Shown: piece after piece, positions 54,425 to 61,176 of the stretch
How the letters are laid out: the number at the start of each line of letters is the position of its first letter
Position numbering within the stretch: the stretch's first letter is position 1
Assembly: GCF_000425105.1 (NCBI RefSeq)
Contig: NZ_AULD01000005.1
Location: forward strand, 186,001-250,000
Origin: Agrococcus lahaulensis DSM 17612
GTDB lineage: Bacteria; Actinomycetota; Actinomycetes; Actinomycetales; Microbacteriaceae
Length of the DNA: 64,000 nt
Reading direction: 5' to 3'
Notes under the pieces: model-generated
Told to the model about the DNA's origin: nothing
Databases searched by the model: none
What the model saw: only the letters and a program-made list of their open reading frames with translations
Translations under genes and position numbers: made by a program

Positions 54425-55798
54425 ATGACGATGACCCAGGCCACCGCCGCCGACCTCCGCCAGCACCCCGCCTGGCTCCGCATCAAGGCCGCCGCGACGG
54501 CGCTGCAGCCGCTCCAGTCGAAGAGCGGCGCGATCGACGACGCGGCCCACCACGAGAGCGCTCGCACCCACGTCGCCGACCTGACCCAGGGCATCCGCGA
54601 CATCGCCCCCGAGTTCCCGCACGACGCCGCCTACCTCGAGCAGGCCGCGCTCGACTTCGAGCGCTGGGCGGCCGAGGGCTTCGGCGAGCCCGACTTCTTC
54701 GACGCGCTCGTGCGGTTCCAGCCGCAGGAGCACCGCGTCGACGGCCTGCAGCACCTCGTCGTCTTCCCGATGTACACGCAGAACGGCTCCCCCGACCGCA
54801 AGGTCGAGGCGGTGCTCGTCGAGGTCATCTGGCCCGAGTTCATCGCCGAGCTCGAGGCGGGCGACTACTCGAACAAGCTCTTCGTGCCGCTCCGCTTCAT
54901 CGACTTCACCGCCGGCTACGACACGAACTCGGCCGTGCTCTTCCCCGAGACGGTCGCGATGCGCGAGATCCCGGCGTTCACCTGGGGAGCGATCTTCCAG
55001 GACCGCGAGGCAGCCCGCTTCCGTCGCGTCGTCGAGGCCGCGTGCGACGTCACGAAGCTCGAGCTGCCCGCCGACGCCGCCGAGATGCTCGCCGACCAGG
55101 GCCTCGCCGAGCGCACCTTCGTGATGTGGGACCTCATCCACGACCGCACGCACATGCGCGGCGACCTGCCGTTCGACCCGTTCATGATCAAGCAGCGCAT
55201 GCCGTTCTTCCTCTACTCGCTCGAGGAGCTGCGCTGCGACCTCACCGCCTTCCGCGAGGCGGTCGCGATCGAGCGGCGCATCGCGGCCGACGAGCACGCG
55301 ACGGATGCCGACCGCGACCTCGCGAAGCACGCGAAGCTCGTGCAGTACGCGGTCATCTTCGACCGCATCTTCCGCTTCGCCATCACGGGCTCGCGCGTGC
55401 GCAACTACGACGGCCTGGGCGGCCAGCTGCTGTTCGCGTGGCTGCACCAGCACCGCGTGCTGCACTGGACCGACACGCAGCTCGCCTTCGACTGGGACGA
55501 GGTGCCCGACGTCGTCAACAAGCTGGGCGAGGCGATCGAGCTGCTCTACTGGAAGTCGATCGACCGGCCCAAGGTCGCGCACTGGCTCGCCGCCTACGAG
55601 CTCGTCTCCTCCGTCGTCGAGCCGCACCCCGCATCCGCGTGGAAGGCCGGGAACCTGCCGCTCGACGGCACGCCGCGCCAGCTCACCGACCTCGTGATGG
55701 ACGACGAGTTCCCGCTCTCGATGTTCTACGAGGCGTTCGAGAAGAAGATGCGCGACGTCATCGCATCGACGAAGGGCATCACCGGCGAGACGGTGTAG
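54425..55798 (+). CDS. DUF6421 family protein
   Basis: 457-aa soluble protein. It contains LQHLVVFPMYTQNGSPDRKVEAV, MWDLIHDRTHMRGDLPFDPFMIKQRMP and AYELVSSVVEPHPAS-type stretches (given as short landmarks: QHLVVFPMYTQNG near 109, HDRTHMRGDLPFD near 235, WKSIDRPK near 376). His and Asp in HDRTHMRG may bind a metal, but this is unproven. AGGGAGG precedes the ATG at 54425. It is convergent with Mn-catalase, sharing the terminator between them. Confidence 0.75.
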   Translation: MTMTQATAADLRQHPAWLRIKAAATALQPLQSKSGAIDDAAHHESARTHVADLTQGIRDIAPEFPHDAAYLEQAALDFERWAAEGFGEPDFFDALVRFQPQEHRVDGLQHLVVFPMYTQNGSPDRKVEAVLVEVIWPEFIAELEAGDYSNKLFVPLRFIDFTAGYDTNSAVLFPETVAMREIPAFTWGAIFQDREAARFRRVVEAACDVTKLELPADAAEMLADQGLAERTFVMWDLIHDRTHMRGDLPFDPFMIKQRMPFFLYSLEELRCDLTAFREAVAIERRIAADEHATDADRDLAKHAKLVQYAVIFDRIFRFAITGSRVRNYDGLGGQLLFAWLHQHRVLHWTDTQLAFDWDEVPDVVNKLGEAIELLYWKSIDRPKVAHWLAAYELVSSVVEPHPASAWKAGNLPLDGTPRQLTDLVMDDEFPLSMFYEAFEKKMRDVIASTKGITGETV

Positions 55799-55831
55799 CC
55801 GCCGCTCTTCCGCTGCAACGGATGCGCTCGC

Positions 55832-55867
55832 ACCGACGGGGTGCTGGTTCGCCAGCACCCCGTCGGT
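55832..55867. terminator. Bidirectional terminator between DUF6421 and Mn-catalase
   Basis: A perfect 16-base stem, ACCGACGGGGTGCTGG (55832-55847) and its complement (55852-55867), with a TTCG tetraloop. CGTTCTGC follows. It lies between two convergent stops, so it can serve both. Confidence 0.8.
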
Positions 55868-55897
55868 CGTTCTGCACCCGTCGCAGGGCGGCGCGGC

Positions 55898-56779
55898 TCA
55901 CTCCATGTGGAGCTTGTCCTGCACCTCGCCGGCGATCTTCTCCATCGTGTTCGGCTTCGCCGTCGTGCCGTACCACCGCGCGTCGGGCTGCGTCGCCGGC
56001 GGCATCGGCACGCCGCCCTCGGGCTCGGCGCGGTAGCTGAACTCGCCCTTGCCGTCGGGCGTCGGGCCCTTCGCCCAGCTGCCCTCGCTCGCCTGCGCGC
56101 CGTCGCTGAAGTTGATGTACTCGTACGACACGTCGGTGTCCTCCTTCCGCTGCGGGAAGTTCGACGGCACCGGCCACTCCTCGAGGCCCTCCTCGCGCAG
56201 CTCCGCCGCCGCGGCCATCCACTGGTTCTGGTGCATCGTGTCGCGCGCCAGCAAGAACTGCAGCAGGTCCCGCACGCCGTGGTCGTCGGTCATGTGGTAG
56301 AGCCGGGCGACCTGCACGCGGCCCTGCATCTCGGCGTTCGCGTTGGCCGTGAAGTCGGCCAGCAGGTTGCCGCTGCCGGTGATGTAGCTGCCCTGCCACG
56401 GGTTGCCCATCGAGTCGACCGGGCGCGCACCCGCACCGGTGACGATGCCGTGCTGGATGTCGGTGCCGCCGATGACAGCCGCGACCGTGGGGTCGGACTG
56501 CACGGCATCGTCGGTGATGCCGAGCGGCGACTTCTCGAGCAGCTGCGCGATCATGACCGCGAGCATCTCCACGTGGCCCATCTCCTCGGCCGCGATGCCG
56601 AAGACGAGATCCCGGTACTTGCCGGGGATGTGCATGTTCCAGGCCTGGAACGAGTACTGCATCGCGACGGTGATCTCGCCGTACTGACCGCCGAGCACCT
56701 CCTGCAGCTTGCGCGCGTAGACCGCGTCCGGCTTGTCCGGCGTGGCCTTGTGCTGCAGCTCCTGGCGGTGGAAATACAT
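55898..56779 (-). CDS. Manganese catalase
   Basis: Haem-free catalase with a di-manganese site in a four-helix bundle. 293 aa. It starts YFHRQELQHKATPDKPDAVYA. Metal ligands lie in GEITVAMQYSFQAWN (Glu near 35), IAAEEMGHVEMLA (Glu and His near 65-69) and NAEMQGRVQVARLYHMTDDHG (Glu and His about 147-165). ATG 56779 follows GGGAGG. In the leader there is a 7-base hairpin (GCCCGAG, 56803-56809, with CTCGGGC, 56820-56826); TAGCGT at 56836-56841 on the reverse strand is a possible -10. Confidence 0.93.
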   Translation of the reverse strand: MYFHRQELQHKATPDKPDAVYARKLQEVLGGQYGEITVAMQYSFQAWNMHIPGKYRDLVFGIAAEEMGHVEMLAVMIAQLLEKSPLGITDDAVQSDPTVAAVIGGTDIQHGIVTGAGARPVDSMGNPWQGSYITGSGNLLADFTANANAEMQGRVQVARLYHMTDDHGVRDLLQFLLARDTMHQNQWMAAAAELREEGLEEWPVPSNFPQRKEDTDVSYEYINFSDGAQASEGSWAKGPTPDGKGEFSYRAEPEGGVPMPPATQPDARWYGTTAKPNTMEKIAGEVQDKLHME

Positions 56780-56979
56780 AGGGTTCCTCCCGAACGATAG
56801 AAGCCCGAGACCTGGTGACCTCGGGCGGTGCTTCGACGCTATGCGCGTGCTTCCGACGAGGCCCGCGTGTCGCATCCGAGCCTCCTGGGAGTCGGGTGAC
56901 AAGCCGCGAGTCGGGGCGCGGAATGCGCCAGGCTGCGTCCCGGTTGGCTCCAGGACACAGGCTTCTCGAGGAGGACGGC

Positions 56980-57621
56980 ATGGCGAAGATCACGGTGCTC
57001 GGCGCGACGGGGTTCGCGGGCGGATGGATCGCGAAGGAGGCTGCGAGCCGCGGGCACGAGCTCACGCTCGTCTCCCGCTCGACGCCGAGCGAGGCGCCCG
57101 AGGGCGCGCGCGTCATCCGCGGCTCGGTGCTCGACGGCGACGTGCTCGCGCAGGCGCTCGACGGCGCCGAGGTCGTCGTCGGCGCGCTCTCGCCGCGCGG
57201 CGACATGGAGGGCAAGGTCGCGGATGCGTACGCCGACGTGGCCGCGCGGGTCGCCGAGACGGGTGCGCGCTTCCTCATCGTCGGAGGGTTCGGATCGCTC
57301 AAGGGCGAGGACGGCGAGCGGATCGTCAACACCGACGCGTTCGCCCCCGAGTACAAGCCCGAGGCGCTCGAGCTCTTCTCGGCGTACGAGCGCGTCGCGG
57401 CGATGGACGGCGTCGACTGGACCTACATCTCCCCCGCCGGCACCTTCGGCAGCTTCGTGCCCGACCAGACGCGCCGCGGCGAGTACCGCACGGGCGGCGA
57501 CGACGCGTTCTACGACGCCGACGGCGGCTCGACGATCTCCGGCCCCGACTTCGCGCTCGCGGTCGTCGACGAGATCGAAGCGGGCGCGCACCGCCGCGAG
57601 CACATCTCCTTCGCCTACTGA
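56980..57621 (+). CDS. NAD(P)H-binding protein (atypical SDR)
   Basis: 213 aa. The N-terminal ITVLGATGFAGGWIAKEA motif is the GxxGxxG NAD(P) fold. It has the SPAGTFGSFVP segment near 151 typical of the NmrA/atypical SDR group, and the WTYISP stretch. No catalytic YxxxK is obvious. Start ATG 56980 with GAGGAGG at 56968-56974. It is divergent from Mn-catalase and could belong to oxidative-stress handling, though that rests only on position. Confidence 0.8.
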   Translation: MAKITVLGATGFAGGWIAKEAASRGHELTLVSRSTPSEAPEGARVIRGSVLDGDVLAQALDGAEVVVGALSPRGDMEGKVADAYADVAARVAETGARFLIVGGFGSLKGEDGERIVNTDAFAPEYKPEALELFSAYERVAAMDGVDWTYISPAGTFGSFVPDQTRRGEYRTGGDDAFYDADGGSTISGPDFALAVVDEIEAGAHRREHISFAY

Positions 57622-57639
57622 GCGACCGCCTCCCCGCTC

Positions 57640-57706
57640 GTCGAGTAGGCCCGCAGGGCCGTATCGAGACGAGATCTCGATGCGGCGGCTGCGCCGCCTA
57701 CTCGAT
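57640..57706. repeat. GTCGAGTAGG inverted repeat
   Basis: GTCGAGTAGGCCCGCAGGGCC followed by GTATCGAGAC on the left, and CTCGATGCGGCGGCTGCGCC...CTACTCGAT on the right, ending at 57706. Third copy of the family. It ends 12 bases before the operator of the next operon. Confidence 0.75.
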
Positions 57707-57717
57707 CGACGGAGAGG

Positions 57718-57758
57718 GTCAAGCGCACTTGACAGTCAAGCGAACTTGACCGTACAGT
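57718..57758 (+). promoter_or_regulatory. Promoter with tandem operator of the membrane protein/XRE operon
   Basis: Two palindromes, GTCAAGCGCACTTGAC (57718-57733) and GTCAAGCGAACTTGAC (57735-57750), lie one base apart, so their centres are 17 bases apart. They overlap -35 TTGACA (57729-57734) and the 18-base spacer before -10 TACAGT (57753-57758). A repressor bound here would block the promoter. The XRE protein of this operon is the obvious candidate. Confidence 0.75.
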
Positions 57759-57796
57759 CTCCTTGACATCGACCGCGCTCGAACCGAGGAGACATC

Positions 57797-58267
57797 GTGA
57801 CCGAACCGACCGCATCCGCCCCCAAGTCAAGCATCGGCCGCGCCCGCTTCGGCGGCGGCACCGCGGCGCTCGTCATCGTGTCGCTCGCGATCGGCCTCGG
57901 CATCTCGAGCGGCCTCGGGGCGCTCTACGCCTGGCTGGGCGAGACCGGCGAGGAGTGGCTGCGCTTCGCCATCGTCGCGTTCGTGACGCTGCCGGTGAGC
58001 ATCATGCTGCCATGGGCGCTGCTCGTCGACCGCTCGTCGCTCAAGGGCGCGATCGACCGGCCCGAGGACTCCGTGGAGGCGCGCTGGTACTCGAAGGCGG
58101 CCGAGGGCACGATGCACGACGTGCTCATCACGGTCGGCATCGGCGCGGCGCTCTTCTCGTTCACGCAGCTGCAGGTCAACACGGGCATCCTGCTCATCGT
58201 CTTCGGCACCCTCGTGATGGCCGACTTCGGCGTGCGCTACCTGCTCGCGAAGCGGGCCGACGCCTGA
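57797..58267 (+). CDS. Membrane protein of the XRE operon
   Basis: 156 aa with four helices (about 22-42, 51-72, 107-126 and 128-149). The loop after helix 2 reads LLVDRSSLKGAIDRPEDSVEARWY, soluble and charged. GTG 57797 follows GAGGAGA (57786-57792). The stop overlaps the XRE start by one base (TGATG). Function unknown; membrane protein plus small XRE pairs are common in actinobacteria and the regulator may sense through it. Confidence 0.7.
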   Translation: MTEPTASAPKSSIGRARFGGGTAALVIVSLAIGLGISSGLGALYAWLGETGEEWLRFAIVAFVTLPVSIMLPWALLVDRSSLKGAIDRPEDSVEARWYSKAAEGTMHDVLITVGIGAALFSFTQLQVNTGILLIVFGTLVMADFGVRYLLAKRADA

Positions 58268-58458
58268 TGCGCAACTCGCTCCCCGAGCGCCGGGCCAAGC
58301 TCGGCTGGTCGCAGCAGCGGCTCGCCGACGAGCTGGGCGTCTCGCGCCAGACCGTGATCTCGATCGAGAAGGGCCGCTTCGACCCCTCGCTGCCCGTCGC
58401 GTTCCGGCTCGCTGCCGTCTTCGGCTGCACGATCGAGGATCTCTTCTCCCCGGAGTGA
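58267..58458 (+). CDS. Small XRE-family helix-turn-helix regulator
   Basis: 63 aa, a single Cro/CI-type domain: LPERRAKLGWSQQRLADELG, then VSRQTVISIEKGRFDPSLPVA, and a short end (FGCTIEDLFSPE). It resembles the short regulators whose operators are TTGAC-type palindromes. It is translated with the membrane protein upstream and probably represses this operon through 57718-57758. Confidence 0.9.
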   Translation: MRNSLPERRAKLGWSQQRLADELGVSRQTVISIEKGRFDPSLPVAFRLAAVFGCTIEDLFSPE

Positions 58459-58480
58459 ACCTCGCGCCTATGCTGGCGCC

Positions 58481-58831
58481 GTGACCGCAGCACCGCAGCC
58501 CGAGGCCGCGACCGCCGCTCCCGGCGTCGCCGATCGCGTCTGGAGCGGCGTGCTGCTCTCGCTGCCGCTGCTCGCCGCGTTCCCCGCGCTCGTGCTCATG
58601 GGCATCCTGTGGTTCGCGTCCCAGGGCCACGACGACTGGTGGACGATGCGCGGCTGGTCGGAGCTGCTGGTGTGGCAGCTGCCGCTCGCGCTGTGGATCG
58701 CGACGCTCGTCGCCGTGGTCGTGCTCGCCGTGCGCCGGCGGCGCGCGGTGCCGGTGGCGGCGATCGGCGTCGCCGCGATCATGGCGTCGATGGTCGCCGG
58801 GCTCGTGCTGCCGCTGCTCCTGGCCGCCTAA
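58481..58831 (+). CDS. Small membrane protein (116 aa)
   Basis: An Ala/Pro-rich start (TAAPQPEAATAAPG), then three helices (about 22-44, 62-83 and 90-113). No family recognised. TATGCT lies six bases before GTG 58481 (leaderless). It stands alone, 22 bases after the XRE gene. Confidence 0.55.
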   Translation: MTAAPQPEAATAAPGVADRVWSGVLLSLPLLAAFPALVLMGILWFASQGHDDWWTMRGWSELLVWQLPLALWIATLVAVVVLAVRRRRAVPVAAIGVAAIMASMVAGLVLPLLLAA

Positions 58832-58887
58832 GGGGCGAGGCCGACACGGCCCTGTCGGAATCCGCGGCTCGGGGCTAGCGTCGGGCC

Positions 58888-59262
58888 ATGGGCCTCGCGA
58901 ACCCGCTCCCGCCGTCGGAGCAGAAGCGCGAGGCCATCCGCGGCGTGCTGCCCGTCATGCTCGCGCCCGTCGTCCTGAACGCGCCGGGCTTCCTGCTGCG
59001 CGACGTCGGCCCGATCACCGCGACGAGCGCGTGCTCGGAGGCGGTCGCCGTGTGCCACCCGCGCTACGCCGAGCGGGTGCTCGCGGTGATCGAGGTGCTC
59101 GCGGTCGCCGCGCCGCTCATCGTGCTCGCCACGATCGCCGCGACGCTCGCGCTCACGGCCCTCGCACGCCGCTCGGTCAACGTGTCGCTGCTCGGCATGG
59201 CGCTCTCCGCCGCGGCGGTCACCGCGCACGTCGAGCTCGCGATGGTGAACGCGGGTCCGTAG
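58888..59262 (+). CDS. Small membrane protein (124 aa)
   Basis: Three hydrophobic segments (about 20-38, 60-86 and 95-118), with two Cys in TSACSEAVAVCHP (about 48-58) in the loop. No family recognised. TAGCGT lies six bases before ATG 58888 (leaderless). Confidence 0.55.
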   Translation: MGLANPLPPSEQKREAIRGVLPVMLAPVVLNAPGFLLRDVGPITATSACSEAVAVCHPRYAERVLAVIEVLAVAAPLIVLATIAATLALTALARRSVNVSLLGMALSAAAVTAHVELAMVNAGP

Positions 59263-59280
59263 CCCGGCAGACTGGGGCGC

Positions 59281-59910
59281 ATGCGCATCCTCATCGCCGG
59301 TGCCACGAGCGCGCTCGGGCACGCCACCGCATCCGCTCTGCTCGAGGCGGGGCACCACGTCATCGCGGTCGGCTCGAACGCCGACCGCCTAGGGCTCGTG
59401 GATGCCTCGGCGCGCCTCGAGTGCGACCTCACCGACCTCGAGGCGGTGCGGTCGCTCGCCGCGGAGGTCGGCGAGCTCGACGGGCTCGTGCACCTCGTGG
59501 GCGGCTGGCGGGGCGGCGGCGGTCTCGCGGGCCAGTCCGACGAGGACTGGACGTGGCTCGAGCGACGCGTCGTCGGCACGCTCCGCAACACCACGCGGGC
59601 GCTCGCGCCCGCGATCGGGCGCTCCCCGGCGGGCGTCATCGCGATCGTCTCCACCACCGGGCTCGAGCGGCCGACCGCCGGCAACGCCAACTACGTCGCG
59701 CTCAAGGCGGCGGCCGAGACGTGGCTCGCCGCCGTCGGGCACGAGCTGCGGAGCACGCCCGCGCGCACCGTCGTGAAGCGCGTCAAGGCGCTCGTCTCCG
59801 ACGCCGATCGTGCGGCGCAGCCGGACCGCGACTTCGCCGGCTACACCGATGTCGCCGAGCTCGCGGCCGAGCTCGCCGCCGAGTTCGCCCCCGCCAAGGC
59901 CGCCGGCTGA
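59281..59910 (+). CDS. Short-chain dehydrogenase/reductase
   Basis: 209 aa. The cofactor motif ILIAGATSALGHATASALLE (about 3-22) fits GxxxGxG of classical SDRs. Catalytic Ser is in VSTTGLERP and YxxxK in NYVALKAAAE (about 139-148). Substrate unknown. CAGACT lies seven bases before the ATG; a weaker leaderless case. After its stop a short spacer leads to the F420-type gene. Confidence 0.85.
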   Translation: MRILIAGATSALGHATASALLEAGHHVIAVGSNADRLGLVDASARLECDLTDLEAVRSLAAEVGELDGLVHLVGGWRGGGGLAGQSDEDWTWLERRVVGTLRNTTRALAPAIGRSPAGVIAIVSTTGLERPTAGNANYVALKAAAETWLAAVGHELRSTPARTVVKRVKALVSDADRAAQPDRDFAGYTDVAELAAELAAEFAPAKAAG

Positions 59911-60042
59911 CACCTGGCCCGCTCGACGAGTCGCTCGACCAGGCAGCTGCGCGGCCGACCGACGACGAGGGCTCGGCGACGCACGGAACCGGTTGAGCGT
60001 CGGGCGACGATGCGCGAGGCGCCGACCTGCGATGATCGCCGC

Positions 60043-60558
60043 ATGGCCGGCTCGCTCGTGCGCACGCTGCGCCGCATCCTCGCGCCCGTCTCGCGCACGC
60101 GCTGGTTCCGCCGCGTCGGCCCGAAGGCGCTCCCGGTCGCCGAGCGCATCCTCCGCCGCGTGACCGGCGGGCGGCTCATCGTCTCGGGCGTCCTCGTGCC
60201 CTCGCTCGTGCTGCGCTCGACCGGCGCGAAGAGCGGCGAGCCGCGCAGCGTCGAGCTCATGTACACGCCCGACGGCGCGGGCGGAGCGATCGTCGCGGGC
60301 ACGAGCTTCGCGCGAGCGCAGCACCCTGCCTGGACGGCGAACCTCGCCGCGCATCCGGACGCCGAGGTCGTCGTGCGCGGCCGCGCCTACCGGGTGCGCG
60401 CCGACCGCATCCCCGAGGCTGACCGCGACGCTGCGTGGGCGCGCATCGGGCGCCAGTGGCCCGGCTACCGCCAGTACGAGCGCGACTCCGGCCGCGAGGT
60501 GCGCCTCTTCCGCCTCACGACCGACGCCGAGCCGTCGCCCTTCGACGGCCGCCTCTGA
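60043..60558 (+). CDS. Deazaflavin (F420)-dependent nitroreductase family protein
   Basis: 171 aa of the DDN-type split-barrel family. An Arg-rich amphipathic start (RTLRRILAPVSRTRWFRRVG) leads to VLRSTGAKSGEPRSVELMY and AQHPAWTANLAAHPDAEVVV, the two family landmarks that contact F420. The ATG at 60043 has GATGAT six bases before it and no ribosome site, so the longer frame from 60010 is less likely. It is convergent with a paralogue. Confidence 0.85.
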   Translation: MAGSLVRTLRRILAPVSRTRWFRRVGPKALPVAERILRRVTGGRLIVSGVLVPSLVLRSTGAKSGEPRSVELMYTPDGAGGAIVAGTSFARAQHPAWTANLAAHPDAEVVVRGRAYRVRADRIPEADRDAAWARIGRQWPGYRQYERDSGREVRLFRLTTDAEPSPFDGRL

Positions 60559-60560
60559 CC

Positions 60561-61004
60561 TCAGTCCTCCATGCGGGTCAGCAGGAACACCGGGATCAGC
60601 CGCTCGGTCTTCTCCTGGTAGCTCGCGTAGTCGGGCCAGGCCTCGACCGCCCGCGCCCACCACGCATCCCGCTCCTCGCCCGGCTCGAGCTCGCGCGCGA
60701 GGTAGTCGTGCTTCTCGGCGCCGTCCTGCAGCTCGACGTGCGGGTTGCGCTTGAGGTTCCAGTACCAGGTCGGATGCGTCGGGTGGCCTCCCTTGGACGC
60801 CACCACGAGGTACTGCCCCTCGTGCTCGACGCGCATGAGCGCGGTCTTGCGCAGCTTGCCGCTCTTCGCGCCGACGCTCGTCAGCACGATGATCGGCTTG
60901 CCGCGCAGCGTGTTGGCCTCGCGGCCATCGGTCGCCTCGTACGTCTCGGCCTGCTTGCGCGCCCACTCCGACTCGCTCGGCGCGTACTCCCCCTGCAGCG
61001 GCAT
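60561..61004 (-). CDS. Deazaflavin (F420)-dependent nitroreductase family protein
   Basis: 147 aa. [24 protein letters not shown] (about 48-71, landmark only) and [19 protein letters not shown] match the DDN family. AAGGAG precedes ATG 61004. It ends two bases from the stop of the other member, so the pair forms a tail-to-tail arrangement. Such enzymes reduce diverse quinones or nitro compounds with F420H2. Confidence 0.87.
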   Translation of the reverse strand: MPLQGEYAPSESEWARKQAETYEATDGREANTLRGKPIIVLTSVGAKSGKLRKTALMRVEHEGQYLVVASKGGHPTHPTWYWNLKRNPHVELQDGAEKHDYLARELEPGEERDAWWARAVEAWPDYASYQEKTERLIPVFLLTRMED

Positions 61005-61068
61005 GCGTGCTCCTTCGTCCCGACGTGGGGTCAACGGTAGTCGCGTCGGCTGAGGCCCAACCCGCTGG

Positions 61069-61166
61069 CTGAGCCGGTCCGCGCGCGCAGCGCGCAGACC
61101 GTGTCGAAGCCTCGATCACTGATTCGGCTTCGACACGCTGTGCGCCTGCGGCGCGCAGCGGCTCAG
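61069..61166. repeat. CTGAGCC/TGTCGAAG inverted repeat
   Basis: Left arm CTGAGCCGGTCCGCGCGCG...CCGTGTCGAAG from 61069, right arm GCTTCGACACGCTGTGCGCC...GCGGCTCAG ending at 61166. Same family as 9659-9876. It lies between the 147-aa gene and the helicase gene, just past the helicase stop. Confidence 0.7.
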
Positions 61167-61176
61167 CCAGCGCGGG

